A stretch of 31,890 nt of DNA from BM506 sp031581485 (GCA_031581485.1 JAVLBA010000029.1:1-31890); one strand, 5' to 3'. Shown: positions 15,013 to 24,581, counted from the first letter of the stretch. Translations and numbers: made by a program. The notes: a model not told the origin generated them from the sequence alone.

Positions 15013-17151
15013 ATGGACGAGCAGCAGGAAGTATCGCAAAAAGCAAATGGGGTGGAGGGAGCTGAGGGAGCGGCCACCCCTGACTATCCCCGCGGCGATT
15101 GTCTCTTTACCGCCGAGTGGGGCACCCTTGCTGTTGCGATCTCCACCGATGGCATGGAGGCCAGCCTCCTTGCCGTGACCACCCTTGATGAGGCAGCGGT
15201 GAAGGAAGAGGAGATCATTGCCCTGCTGCAGGGTCATCATATCGTCTCCGGTCTTCTCCCTGAAAACATCGGGCAGGTGGTGGCTGAGCTGGCGGGAGGT
15301 GCCGGCTTGTCCGGCCCCACGGTAGTGGCTGAGGGCAGGCCGCCCGGGGTTCCCGGCGGTCTTGATTATGTCGCCTTTGGACCGGAGGCGGAGGTGCTGA
15401 TCGCCGGTACCGACACCTGGCAGGTCAACGGTACGTTGCTGGCATTTGCCTCTCTCGACAATTTTTTTCAACAAAACAGGAGTCCGGGGGAAGAGCCGAC
15501 CTTTGTCGCCAAGGCCTTGAGGGCCGGCGAGCCGGTGGCCATCCGCCGCGATCCCCTCACCGGCAGGTGGGGGCGCGACATCTTCGGCCGTCAACTCAAG
15601 CCGCCGGCCTTTTGTGAGCTGGTTGTCGGCGACAATATCAAACTCGTTGATCGGCGCCGGTTTACGGCAGGGCTGTTTGGTTACCTGTTGGTGATCAACC
15701 GGCGCCTCTCCGTGGTCTCGCCCATCGTCCTTGCCGATCAGGAGATGACGGCCTGGTATGTCAATCTGCCGCAATTCCCTCCTCAGCGCCAGCCCTCTGC
15801 CGAGGATATCCGTGCTCTGTTGGACAAGGCCGGCGTCCGTCAGGGCATCTTGGCTGAGGCGATTGCCGAGCTTTGCGCTGCCCTGGAACAGGGGACGGCG
15901 CCGGTCTGGAGCAAGGTCGCCTCCGGCATGCCTGCTGTGCCTGGCGAAGACGGCTATCTGGAGTTCAGCGTTGATCGCGCCGGGGTGGCCGGCACCCTGC
16001 GTCAGGATGGCTCCATGGATATGCGGGCTTTGAATCTCATCCAGACCATTGACCAGGGCGAGAAGATTGCCGTGCTCCACCCGCCCACAACCGGCGAAAA
16101 GGGCTATGCCCTCACCGGGCGGGAGCTGGAAACAACCGCTGGCAAGGAGCTCAAGGTTCAGGCCAAGGGGAATGTCCGCCTTGAGGAGATCGACACGGAT
16201 AGCGGCCGGGCCCTTGGTTTTTTTGCCCTGCAGCCCGGTATTATTCATTATAAGAACCAGACGCTCACCGTCGATCCCCTCTATGTGGTCAAGGGCAATG
16301 TTGATTTTTCCACCGGCAATATTGATGTGGAGTGCGACCTGCAGATCACCGGTTCGGTCTGTGCTGATTTTATCGTCAAGTCCACCAAGAACGTCCTGGT
16401 GGCCGGGTCCATCGAGTCGGGGGCCAAGATTTATGTGGAGGGTGATCTGGAGGTCAAGGGCGGCATTTTTGGCGAGAGTACCGATATCCGGGTGCTGGGC
16501 AATCTGCAGGCCGGTTTCCTCCAGGCGGCCAAGGTGGTGGTCAAGGGCGAGGTCCGTGTTCGCCAATATATTTTCGCCTCCCATGTCCGCAGCATCGGTG
16601 CCCTTGTGGTGGGGCCGGGCAGCGGTGGCCGGGGCGGTTCCATCACCGGCGGCATGGTCTGTTCCTCTACAAGTATCACGGCCAAGAGCAGTGGCTCGCC
16701 CTCCAATGTGCCCACCATCTTGAGCCTGAAGCCCCATCCCAAACAGCTGGCAGCCAGCAAGGCCCTGCGCCGGGCCATTATCGAGTGTCATGCCCGTCTG
16801 ATGATGATCAAGGACACCTTGAAGATGGACACCCTTGATCTGCAGGAGTTGCAGATCAAATACCGACAGGCGGCGCCCGGCGAGGCCCGATTGATTTTAA
16901 GCAGGCTGCTGCGGGAGATCAAAAAAAATATCGACAAGATGGAGGAATTGACAAGAGCCAGGGAGTTGGTGAAGCAGAAGATCAGAAATGATACGGCCTT
17001 GATGCACATTTCCATCACCCATCATTGTTACGGCAATACCCTGATCCGTATCTTACAAAAAGAGCTGGTGGATATGAATGATCGGGGGGCCGCCGTCTTT
17101 ATCTACAAAGAGGGCGGCGTTGTGGTGGCTGCCGGTAAGGGCGCGGGCTGA
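15013..17151 (+). CDS. FapA (DUF342) family flagellar-assembly/polymer-binding-type protein
   Basis: 712 aa from the ATG at 15013, which has GGAGG seven bases upstream; an ATG at 15007 is too close to that site. The N-terminal 300 residues are variable. The core, about 315-580, shows the DUF342 order: a FapA domain with DGSMDMR and IDQGEKIAVLHPPTTGEKGYALTG, then a right-handed beta-helix of short repeats (GNVDFSTGNIDVECDLQITG, VLVAGSIESGAKIYVEGDLEVKGGIFG). The C-terminal 130 residues are helical with a probable coiled coil (about 590-680). FapA proteins are associated with flagellar or cell-surface assembly and signalling in some bacteria, but no flagellar genes are near. Family call firm, role not defined. 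Confidence 0.85.
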   Translation: MDEQQEVSQKANGVEGAEGAATPDYPRGDCLFTAEWGTLAVAISTDGMEASLLAVTTLDEAAVKEEEIIALLQGHHIVSGLLPENIGQVVAELAGGAGLSGPTVVAEGRPPGVPGGLDYVAFGPEAEVLIAGTDTWQVNGTLLAFASLDNFFQQNRSPGEEPTFVAKALRAGEPVAIRRDPLTGRWGRDIFGRQLKPPAFCELVVGDNIKLVDRRRFTAGLFGYLLVINRRLSVVSPIVLADQEMTAWYVNLPQFPPQRQPSAEDIRALLDKAGVRQGILAEAIAELCAALEQGTAPVWSKVASGMPAVPGEDGYLEFSVDRAGVAGTLRQDGSMDMRALNLIQTIDQGEKIAVLHPPTTGEKGYALTGRELETTAGKELKVQAKGNVRLEEIDTDSGRALGFFALQPGIIHYKNQTLTVDPLYVVKGNVDFSTGNIDVECDLQITGSVCADFIVKSTKNVLVAGSIESGAKIYVEGDLEVKGGIFGESTDIRVLGNLQAGFLQAAKVVVKGEVRVRQYIFASHVRSIGALVVGPGSGGRGGSITGGMVCSSTSITAKSSGSPSNVPTILSLKPHPKQLAASKALRRAIIECHARLMMIKDTLKMDTLDLQELQIKYRQAAPGEARLILSRLLREIKKNIDKMEELTRARELVKQKIRNDTALMHISITHHCYGNTLIRILQKELVDMNDRGAAVFIYKEGGVVVAAGKGAG

Positions 17152-17180
17152 GTCGTGGAAGGCCGGAGTAGGTATCCCCT

Positions 17181-18926
17181 TTACGCCTTTCTCTTCATCT
17201 TGATGGGTAGATAGTCTGGTTCCCAGCGCATATTGACCAGCAGGGCGCGCAGGCGCTCCGCCTTGCCCTGGTGCTCAAAGCGGCTGAAGTTGCATTTAGG
17301 CGCCAGCCCTTCCTTGATCGCCTCCATGCCAACGGCCACGGCCACCTCCAGGCTTACCTCCCGCAATTGTGCCACTGTGGGCAGAAGTTCGCCGCGGGCC
17401 AGGGCCTGGTCGCTGACCTGGCCGGCCACGGCATGGGCGGCGGCCGTGAAAAAGGAGGGCAGCACGCGGCTGGCGCCGGAGCCGATAATGCCCAGGCCCA
17501 CCCCGGGAAAGACAAAAACATTATTGCACTGGCCAGGGTGAAAGCGCTTTTTTTGATAGGTCACCGGTGCAAAGGGGCTGCCCGTGGCAATAAGGGCCTG
17601 GCCCCCGCTCCAGTGGATCAGCTCCTCTGGCGTGGCCTCGCAATGGTCGGTGGGGTTGGAGAGCGGCAGGATCACCGGCTGCTTTGTATTGGCCAGCATG
17701 GCCTGGGTGATCTCCCTGGTGAAGCTGCCGGCCTGGCTCGAGGTGCCGATGAGCACGGTGATCCTGGCCTCTTTGATGGTGGTGAGCAGCACATTATCAT
17801 GGCCTTTGGCCAGCCAGGGAAAACGGTGCGGCTCTTTGGCAAATTTCTTCTTGTAGGGCGGCAGGTGGGGGCTGCTGGTCACCACGCCTTTGCTGTCTGT
17901 GGTGAAGATGCGGCGGGCCGCCTCTTTTTGGCTCAGACCCTCGGCGCACAGGGCCACATGGATCTGCTCGGCAATGCCTATGCCGCCGGCCCCGGCCCCG
18001 TGCACCAGGAAGATCTGTTCTGCTAATTTCTCCTTCTTGATACGCATGGCCGCCAGCACCGCGGCCAGGGTGACGGCGCCCGTACCCTGGATGTCGTCGT
18101 TAAAGCTGATCATCTCGTCCACATAGCTGTCGCGGATGGCAAAGGCGTTCTGCTTGGAAAAATCCTCCCACTGGCAGAGGGCGTGGGGGAAGACCTTCTT
18201 GAAGGCCCTTGTAAAGGCGCCCATAAAATCAAGATAGGCCTGGCCGGTGAGTCGTTCATGGCGCCAGCCCAGGTACTCCTTGTCGGCCAGCAGGCCGGGA
18301 TTGTCGGTGCCGATATCCAGCGAGATGGGCAGGCAATGCCAGGGCGCAATACCCGCCCCCTGGGTGTAGAGCATGAGTTTGCCGAGACAGATGGCAATGC
18401 CACCGGTGCCCTGGTCGCCGATGCCCAGTATGCCCTGGTTGTCAGTGACCACTGCCACCCTGATGTCGCGGTAGGTGTAGCGCGCCAGGATCTCTTCGGC
18501 GTAGTCGATGTTGCCTGGATAAAGATGGATGCCGTTGGCGCTGCGGAAGATGTTGGAGTAGCGCTGACAGACCAGGCCCACGGTGGGGGTGTAGATGATC
18601 CGCATATAAGAGGCGATATTGCTGGCAATGAGGGCGTGGGCCAGAGTGACGTTGCGGTCAAAGAGAGAGCGGATATAGATATAGCGCTCCATGTCATCCC
18701 CCTTGCCAGCCACCTTGACGGCGCTGTTGGCCACCTGGCTGCTTAAGTTCCGGGGGGAGGGGGGCAGGGCGCCGTCCAGACCCAGTTGCCGGCGCTCGTT
18801 TAGGCTGAATGCCGTGCCCTTGTTGAGATAATGGTCATGCTGGAGAAGAGGGCCTTTGGCGCGGGCCACCAGGGCCGTGGTGCCGCCGAAGGCATTGAAT
18901 TCAAAATCGCAGACATTGTTTTGCAT
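17181..18926 (-). CDS. NAD-type malic enzyme (large form)
   Basis: 581 aa from the ATG at 18926, preceded by AGGGGGGT; an upstream start would add an unconserved leader. Size and motifs match the 560-aa MaeA/eukaryote-like class: NKGTAFSLNERRQLGLDGALPP, IIYTPTVGLVCQRYS with the catalytic tyrosine, VVTDNQGILGIGDQGTGG, metal-binding EDFSKQNAF and FNDDIQGTGA, and the nucleotide fold VHGAGAGGIGIAEQI. It oxidatively decarboxylates malate to pyruvate and CO2 using NAD(P). With sdhCAB nearby it fits a C4-dicarboxylate branch such as methylmalonyl-CoA propionate metabolism (inference). It converges on fapA with a 29-bp gap and no visible terminator. Confidence 0.93.
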   Translation of the reverse strand: MQNNVCDFEFNAFGGTTALVARAKGPLLQHDHYLNKGTAFSLNERRQLGLDGALPPSPRNLSSQVANSAVKVAGKGDDMERYIYIRSLFDRNVTLAHALIASNIASYMRIIYTPTVGLVCQRYSNIFRSANGIHLYPGNIDYAEEILARYTYRDIRVAVVTDNQGILGIGDQGTGGIAICLGKLMLYTQGAGIAPWHCLPISLDIGTDNPGLLADKEYLGWRHERLTGQAYLDFMGAFTRAFKKVFPHALCQWEDFSKQNAFAIRDSYVDEMISFNDDIQGTGAVTLAAVLAAMRIKKEKLAEQIFLVHGAGAGGIGIAEQIHVALCAEGLSQKEAARRIFTTDSKGVVTSSPHLPPYKKKFAKEPHRFPWLAKGHDNVLLTTIKEARITVLIGTSSQAGSFTREITQAMLANTKQPVILPLSNPTDHCEATPEELIHWSGGQALIATGSPFAPVTYQKKRFHPGQCNNVFVFPGVGLGIIGSGASRVLPSFFTAAAHAVAGQVSDQALARGELLPTVAQLREVSLEVAVAVGMEAIKEGLAPKCNFSRFEHQGKAERLRALLVNMRWEPDYLPIKMKRKA

Positions 18927-19216
18927 GACCCCCCCTGGCAGGGCAAAAAATGGAAATCTGGCAAGGGCGCAACAGCCCTTGCTGGTCATTGTACAGCAAT
19001 ACGGAATTTTTTACAGAGCAGGGTGATTGCTCTTAGGTTGCGAGACGGTCGGAAAAGTTCACGGAGACACAGGGATATCATGGGCTCAGCCAGAAAGAAA
19101 AGGGGTGTCCCCGGAAAGCAACTTGCCGGGAATAGAAAAGATCATTAGGATATCTCCTTTAGACACCAGGATTCTCCGCGGCACTGCCCTTTTTTTAGGA
19201 CCTTTACAAGAATATT
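18927..19216. other. Intergenic region, malic enzyme / cNMP-DUF4388 gene
   Basis: 290 bp without a gene. It holds small inverted repeats near 19100-19130 (GGGG-TGT-CCCC and CCCGG/CCGGG). I could not match it to a known RNA family. Confidence 0.4.
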
Positions 19217-20323
19217 ATGGATTTACTGGAAACACATTTTGAAATCTTAGAAACCCGGGCCTGCCCCATGTACAAGGCGGAGGATGTGTTTTCTGTTTCC
19301 GGGCTTGCTCTTTTGCCGCCGGCCGGGAAGCCGGCCTGTCTCTTCCTGGCCAAAAGACTGGCCGATATTCTTTTAGAGTATCTGGGCAGCAAGAAAAAAG
19401 GTCCGGAGGCCCTTGATGGCGAGTATAATTGCCCGGGCTGCACCGGTATCATCAAGTTTGGTCCTACGCCGGAAAGCGGCGGACGCTACCTGACCCCGCA
19501 GATGCGGCTGGTGGCTGCCGCCGAGAAAAAGGAGCAGGCCTTGGAGTCTGGTTCTCTGGTGGAGATGCTGAGTACCTTTCCCTTTTTCTCGGCCTTGGAG
19601 GGCAATCACCTCCAGGAGATCGTCGACCATTTCGAGCATGCAACCATTCCTGCCGGCAAAATCATTCTCCATAAGGGCAGGCCGGGTAAGTATCTCTACA
19701 TTGTCCTCTCAGGCAGCGTCCAGGTGCTGGATGAGGACGGCAGCCCCATTGCCACCCTGCTGCGGGGCGAGATCTTTGGCGAGATGAGCCTTATTTCCGG
19801 CAAGCCGGTCTCCGCTTCCATCCGGGCAGCCGAGTCCACTCGCCTGCTCATGCTTTCCGGCAAGGATCTCAGCAATTTGCTGGTGAAATTTCCCTTTCTG
19901 CAGATGGGTTTTACCCGCATGCTGGTGCAGAGGCTCTCCCGGGCCAATGCCGCCCGCACTGAGGAGTATGCCGCCGGTGTTGCCGGTCAGCTTGATGAGG
20001 TTAATGCCGCCGAGCTCTTCCAGATGTTCAATCAAACCCGCAAAACAGGTATTTTTGAGTTACGCCTTCCCCTGGGCAAGGGGCTGGTCGCCTTCAGTGA
20101 GGGGGCGGTGATCCGCGCTGAATATGGCGGTCAAAAAAACAAGGAGGCCTTCTGGGCCATTCTGCGAGAGAATAGCGGCTCCTTCAAGTTCAGCTCCTGT
20201 CTCTCCCTGGAGGATATGGGGGCGGAACCCATTGGCAATTTCATGGGTCTGCTCATGGAGGGCATGCGTCTTCTTGATGAGGAGAACGCCACTGCCGAGG
20301 AAATCAGCGATAAGGAGTCTTGA
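19217..20323 (+). CDS. Regulator with N-terminal CPxY/CxxC domain, cNMP-binding-like domain and DUF4388
   Basis: 368 aa. Residues 1-95 form a deltaproteobacterial-type N-terminal domain with RACPMYKAED (C16), C41 and YNCPGCTGIIKF (C72, C75), possibly metal binding. Residues 117-245 are a cyclic-nucleotide-binding-like beta-barrel (FPFFSALEGNHLQEI, GRPGKYLYIVLSGSVQV, GEIFGEMSLISGKPVSAS). The phosphate-binding cassette has Pro-Val where most cAMP/cGMP receptors have Pro-Arg (Val198), so the ligand may not be a classical cyclic nucleotide. Residues 257-352 match DUF4388 (PATAN), common in two-component and surface-signalling proteins; no helix-turn-helix is seen, so it likely signals by protein contact. 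Starting ATG lacks a strong ribosome site. A bidirectional terminator follows. Confidence 0.8.
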   Translation: MDLLETHFEILETRACPMYKAEDVFSVSGLALLPPAGKPACLFLAKRLADILLEYLGSKKKGPEALDGEYNCPGCTGIIKFGPTPESGGRYLTPQMRLVAAAEKKEQALESGSLVEMLSTFPFFSALEGNHLQEIVDHFEHATIPAGKIILHKGRPGKYLYIVLSGSVQVLDEDGSPIATLLRGEIFGEMSLISGKPVSASIRAAESTRLLMLSGKDLSNLLVKFPFLQMGFTRMLVQRLSRANAARTEEYAAGVAGQLDEVNAAELFQMFNQTRKTGIFELRLPLGKGLVAFSEGAVIRAEYGGQKNKEAFWAILRENSGSFKFSSCLSLEDMGAEPIGNFMGLLMEGMRLLDEENATAEEISDKES

Positions 20324-20350
20324 GGCAAGGGCGGCCTGCAGAAGGAGACA

Positions 20351-20392
20351 AAAAAAAGGGCATCCCGCTTTAAGCGGGATGCCCTTTTTTTG
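20351..20392. terminator. Bidirectional terminator, cNMP/DUF4388 gene and SNF2 gene
   Basis: Perfect inverted repeat GGGCATCCCGC with its complement (20358-20384), a short TTTAA loop, and A-run on the left and T-run on the right, so it can end both converging transcripts. Confidence 0.93.
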
Positions 20393-20403
20393 ATTGCAGC
20401 GCC

Positions 20404-23400
20404 TCAGGAAAGGGAGGAAGGGCCCTCTGGCCCGGAAAAATCCCTGTTTTCCTGAAGCAGTTTGAGAAGGGCCTCGGTATCGAGCCGGGTGGTAATGTCT
20501 GTACCTTCCAGGAGGCTGTCGGCCAGATCTTTTTTCTCCCGGTGCAGGGCCAGGATTTTTTCCTCAATAGTGTTGGCGCAGACCAGCCGATAAATGGTAA
20601 CTGGATGAATCTGGCCGATACGATGGGCCCGGTCCGAGGCCTGGTCCTCCACGGCCGGATTCCACCACGGATCCATATGGATGACATAGTCGGCAGCGGT
20701 CAGATTGATGCCCACCCCGCCGGCCTTCAGGCTGATCAGAAAGAGATCGCCTTCCCCTTTTTGGAAGGCCTCCACCCTTTTTTGGCGCTGCAGGGCCGGG
20801 GTGGTGCCGTCCAGGTATTGATAGGATATGTCGCGGGCGTCCAGATATTCGCGGAGCAAAGTCAGGTGGCTGACAAACTGGCTGAAGACCAGCGCCTTAT
20901 GGTTGTTTTCCAGTAAGTCTTCGATGACCCTGGCAAAGACATTGAGCTTGGCACTGGGCAGAGCACTGGTGGGCGAAACCAGGCGGGGATGACAGCTGGC
21001 CTGGCGCAGACGGGTTATTGCCGCCAGGATTTTCATGGGCCGGCCTGCCACGGATGCGTCGTTGGCGATGCTGGCCAGGGATTCCTGGCGCAGGGCCTCG
21101 TAAAAAAGCACCTCTTCCTGGCTCATCTCCACCTTGAGGACAATTTCCGTGCGTGACGGCAGCTCTGCCAGCACCTGTGACTTGAGGCGCCGCAGGATGA
21201 AGGGCTGCAGGATTTTCTTGAGAATGCGTCGTTTATCCTTGTCGTTATGGCGTTCAATGGGAATAGCAAAATTCTGATTGAAACTCTTGAGGCTCCCCAG
21301 CAGGCCGGGATTGATGAAATTAAAGAGGTTCCAGAGCTCGCCCAGATGATTTTCAATGGGGGTGCCGGTGGTGATGGCCTTGAATTCGGCCTGGAGGTTC
21401 ATGGCCGCCTTGGAACGTTTGGTGCTGATGTTTTTTATGGCCTGGGCCTCGTCCAGAATAATGGTCTGCCAGGTTGTCTTGGCGAAAAGCTCCTCTTCCT
21501 GCTGCAGCAGGCCGTAGCTGGCGATGATGAGGTCAAAGGGGGCCAGGTCGGCCATCAGGGCCTCTCTGTCCTGTTGGCCGAAAATAATGGGCCGCAGGGT
21601 GGGGGCGAACTGCTCCGCCTCTGCCTGCCAGTTGAGGCATACGGAAGTGGGGGCGACCACCAGGGTGGGGCCTTCTCCGGCCCGTTCCAGAATAACGGCC
21701 AGGGCCTGAATGGTTTTGCCAAGACCCATGTCATCGGCCAGGCATGCCCCCCCTCCCCAGTGGGCCAGCCGACTCAGCCAGCGGAAGCCTTCAATTTGAT
21801 AGTCGCGCAGTTCCGCCTGCAGAGTGGACGGCACCGGCGGCTCCATCTCCTGGGCCTCAATGATTCTCTGGCGCTGGTCATACCAGGCGGGTGAGCCTTC
21901 AAGCTGGCTGCCGGTATGCTGGAAAGTATCCAGCATGTGGAGCGCCAGGGGGTGCAGGGTGATTTCCTTGTTTTTATGGCGTGCAGCTGCGGCAAAATCC
22001 TGGAGATGCTGGCGCAGGGTACGGGAAAGGGCAATGAACTGGCCATCCTGCAGGGGGATAAAGCGGCTCTTCCTGTTTTGGACAAGCTGCAGGAGTTGCC
22101 GCATGTCCATCACTTTCTCCTGGTCAAGGTCGATGCTGCCCTCCACCTCAAACCAACTGCCCTTTTTCTTGATTTTCATTCTGATCTGGCGCGCATCAAC
22201 CTTGTTGGTGATCCGCAACTTTTCACCTTCCGGCCATTCCAGGCGTACCGGTTCTTTGAGGGCCTGTACCTCTTCCAGAAAGACCAGGCAGGACTCCGGA
22301 TCGCTCAGTTGCCATTGATAATCCTGGTGATCATCCCTGGTCAGAATGGGGCAGTTGGTGATGATCTCCTGGCACCGCTCTTTTTCCAGGTCAAAATCAC
22401 GAGTGGCCTGTTGTTTTTGACCGTTGAACTCGGCGATCAGGGTGTGGGCGCCCTGGGCAGGGTGCAGATAGGGACCCCGGTTGCCAAAGGGCCGCATGAG
22501 CATGGCAAGGCGAAAGCCGGCACCCACCGGGGTGAGTTGCAGCACCGGGGTGGGATCAGCAGGGACCTGGGAGGCATCAGGGGCCTGATGGCCGATCTCA
22601 GAGTGGACAGTCACCGCCGAGGAGAGAATGCCCAGGGTGCCGAGAACCTGGTCTTTGGCGTCCTCAGGAATCAACAGGCCTTCCGGGCCAATGATCTCCA
22701 CAATGCGGCGATGCTCCGGGGTGACCTTGATTATCTTGAAGCGGGCCCGCTCCTCGCGGAGGGCAATGAAAGGCTCATCCCCTATCTCCGGGTAAAGGCG
22801 CAGCAGAAGCTGATCACCTTGTTTGGAGACAAAGAGTTCCGGGACACCTGTGGTTATTTCCACCGGTGTCTCCGGGGAGTCAGCCAGAAAGAGGAGCGGG
22901 TGACCCACCAGGGTCGGCAGGGTGCGGGACATGTCAAAGTCGTAACTGGTGACCCCGCGCACCGTGCTTTCTGTAATGGTGGCGATTACTTCCTTGTCCT
23001 GTTTGCTGAGAAAATGGATCTTCTCCCTGTTAAAAAGGCGCTGCAGGGAGAGCGGTCGTCCCTTGGGCCAGAGACCATGTCTTTTTCTCTTTTGCAGACG
23101 CGGCTCAATGGTGAGAAAACCATCCCGGTAATCCACAAACCAGGCCAGCCTGACCCTGGGTTCGCTCAACTCGGCAACCTCTTCTTCTTTCAAGGCGCTT
23201 AAGGCACTCAGGGCACGCTGCCACGATTCCTGGTGGGGCACCAGCTGGGCCAGGCTGGGCCGCTCCGGGTTCTGGTGGAGAGGGTCGGCCAGGGCGGCAA
23301 GTTCGGTGGCCAGCCACAAGAAACCGCTGTTTTTGGCCTTTTGGGCACAGCTCTCCAGGGCGGTCACTTCCTGCTCCGGCAGGTGATGATCGGTCCAGAA

Positions 23401-24507
23401 ACGGCACAGGTTTGCCACCAGGATAGAGAGAGGTGAGCTGTCGCCGCTAAAATCAGGGGGCTCGACATAAACGCCAAAGGATTGGCGGCGGAAAATAATG
23501 AATTTCTGCAGGGATTGAAAGCAGGGGGCCAGAGGGCTATCCGGCTGGTGCTGAAGAAAATTTCTAACAAAAAGGAGGATCCGGTTGGTCTGGCTGAAAT
23601 CCCCCTTTTTCAGAAGGGCCAGGAGAAAGATAAAGCCTTCCGGGCCCGGGAAGAAAAAATCAGCACCATGGTGGTGACGCAGGATTTTCAGGTCGCGCTC
23701 AAAAAGGGCCAGGGCCTGATCGATCTCACCCCGGCGGAAGGCCAGCCAGCCTTCGATGCCGTGACTGCCTGACTCACTGGGAAAACGACAATGTTCTTCC
23801 ACTCCGGCAAGGTCATCGCGCAGCAGGAGGCAGACCCCCCGTAAATAAGAAACCGAGGCCAGACCGGCCTCGGGGGTAGTGCGCCAGTTTTTATCCTCCA
23901 GGAGAAAACGGAGGGGAGGGGCCAGGTTGAGCAGGCGACTGAGGGAATCGGCAACGATTTGCTGCAGGGCATGGATGCGCAGATGAATCGGCAGGGAACG
24001 CAGCAGGGAAGCAGAAAAGGGATTGTTGAGGATACGGGTAAGGGGAGAGGGGCCTTTTTCTGCAGGGAAGCGGTGATATTCCAGGAAAAAATAATTGAAA
24101 TCATCAAAGTCGCGGAGGTAGAGGCCAAAACGCATCTCGCGCAGGCAGGTACTTTGAGAGGGTCTTTCTCCAGCCGGCAAGACCTGGCGGACAACCTTCA
24201 CCGCTTTTTTCAGTTTTTTTTGGGCAAGCAACTCCCTGGTCAAAGGTTCGGCAAGGAGGGGATGGCATTGGCGTTGGCGCGAAATGAGTTTTTTGTCCTG
24301 CAGCTGACCAAGAAGTACAGAAAGCGGCCGCGTCTCCAGAAAGGCAGAGGGAAAGGCCGGCCAGGCCAGGAGACATTTCTCCAGGAGTTGCTCGGAGATA
24401 GGGGTGTAAATAACGGCCAGCAGCTGTAAAACAGCTTGTTCCTCGCTCTGGAGGGTGGTAACGGCCTGGAGCAGTTTTTGGCGTTTATGAGGTGGGGTCC
24501 GCATCAT
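20404..24507 (-). CDS. SNF2-family DNA-dependent ATPase (DEAD/H-like helicase) with a long N-terminal region
   Basis: 1367 aa. The C-terminal 500 residues are the ATPase: RDYQIEGFRWLSRL, Walker A DDMGLGKTIQ near 925, Walker B variant LDEAQAIKN near 1019, and motifs V-VI in SLKAGGVGINLTAADYVIH and DRAHRIGQ near 1289. The first 870 residues carry no domain I recognise; they include helical, HEAT/TPR-like stretches and a basic RLQKRKRHGLWPKG segment. Bacterial SNF2 proteins remodel protein-DNA contacts or act in defence; no methylase, nuclease or other defence gene is adjacent, so no such role is claimed. An extended -10 promoter is at 24541-24546. Start ATG-ATG at 24507 has a weak ribosome site. 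Confidence 0.92.
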   Translation of the reverse strand: MMRTPPHKRQKLLQAVTTLQSEEQAVLQLLAVIYTPISEQLLEKCLLAWPAFPSAFLETRPLSVLLGQLQDKKLISRQRQCHPLLAEPLTRELLAQKKLKKAVKVVRQVLPAGERPSQSTCLREMRFGLYLRDFDDFNYFFLEYHRFPAEKGPSPLTRILNNPFSASLLRSLPIHLRIHALQQIVADSLSRLLNLAPPLRFLLEDKNWRTTPEAGLASVSYLRGVCLLLRDDLAGVEEHCRFPSESGSHGIEGWLAFRRGEIDQALALFERDLKILRHHHGADFFFPGPEGFIFLLALLKKGDFSQTNRILLFVRNFLQHQPDSPLAPCFQSLQKFIIFRRQSFGVYVEPPDFSGDSSPLSILVANLCRFWTDHHLPEQEVTALESCAQKAKNSGFLWLATELAALADPLHQNPERPSLAQLVPHQESWQRALSALSALKEEEVAELSEPRVRLAWFVDYRDGFLTIEPRLQKRKRHGLWPKGRPLSLQRLFNREKIHFLSKQDKEVIATITESTVRGVTSYDFDMSRTLPTLVGHPLLFLADSPETPVEITTGVPELFVSKQGDQLLLRLYPEIGDEPFIALREERARFKIIKVTPEHRRIVEIIGPEGLLIPEDAKDQVLGTLGILSSAVTVHSEIGHQAPDASQVPADPTPVLQLTPVGAGFRLAMLMRPFGNRGPYLHPAQGAHTLIAEFNGQKQQATRDFDLEKERCQEIITNCPILTRDDHQDYQWQLSDPESCLVFLEEVQALKEPVRLEWPEGEKLRITNKVDARQIRMKIKKKGSWFEVEGSIDLDQEKVMDMRQLLQLVQNRKSRFIPLQDGQFIALSRTLRQHLQDFAAAARHKNKEITLHPLALHMLDTFQHTGSQLEGSPAWYDQRQRIIEAQEMEPPVPSTLQAELRDYQIEGFRWLSRLAHWGGGACLADDMGLGKTIQALAVILERAGEGPTLVVAPTSVCLNWQAEAEQFAPTLRPIIFGQQDREALMADLAPFDLIIASYGLLQQEEELFAKTTWQTIILDEAQAIKNISTKRSKAAMNLQAEFKAITTGTPIENHLGELWNLFNFINPGLLGSLKSFNQNFAIPIERHNDKDKRRILKKILQPFILRRLKSQVLAELPSRTEIVLKVEMSQEEVLFYEALRQESLASIANDASVAGRPMKILAAITRLRQASCHPRLVSPTSALPSAKLNVFARVIEDLLENNHKALVFSQFVSHLTLLREYLDARDISYQYLDGTTPALQRQKRVEAFQKGEGDLFLISLKAGGVGINLTAADYVIHMDPWWNPAVEDQASDRAHRIGQIHPVTIYRLVCANTIEEKILALHREKKDLADSLLEGTDITTRLDTEALLKLLQENRDFSGPEGPSSLS

Positions 24508-24540
24508 AGATGAGCTTTGTTCCTGAGTTGAAAATCGAGT

Positions 24541-24549
24541 AGTATACCA
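24541..24549 (-). promoter_or_regulatory. Extended -10 promoter of the SNF2 gene
   Basis: On the minus strand TGG-TATACT is an extended -10 element (TATACT at 24546-24541). The transcript would start near 24534, about 27 nt before the ATG. The -35 region is poor, as is usual for extended -10 promoters. Confidence 0.5.
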
Positions 24550-24566
24550 TAGAATGCCCGGCAGTA

Positions 24567-24581
24567 CCTGATTGAATCAGG
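24567..24581. promoter_or_regulatory. Palindrome CCTGATTGAATCAGG, operator candidate
   Basis: Perfect 7-bp arms around a central G, in the divergent region between the SNF2 gene and the AI-2E-family permease and just upstream of the SNF2 promoter. It could bind a regulator of either gene. Confidence 0.35.

Noticed and set aside
14929..16791. 620-codon open frame antisense to fapA
   Set aside because: It runs opposite a protein with clear DUF342 motifs and ribosome site; its translation is low complexity with no recognisable motif, as expected from antisense frames in GC-rich coding DNA.
21916..23202. 428-codon open frame antisense to the SNF2 gene
   Set aside because: Covers the SNF2 N-terminal region, which has consistent codon use and no interruption; the antisense product matches nothing.
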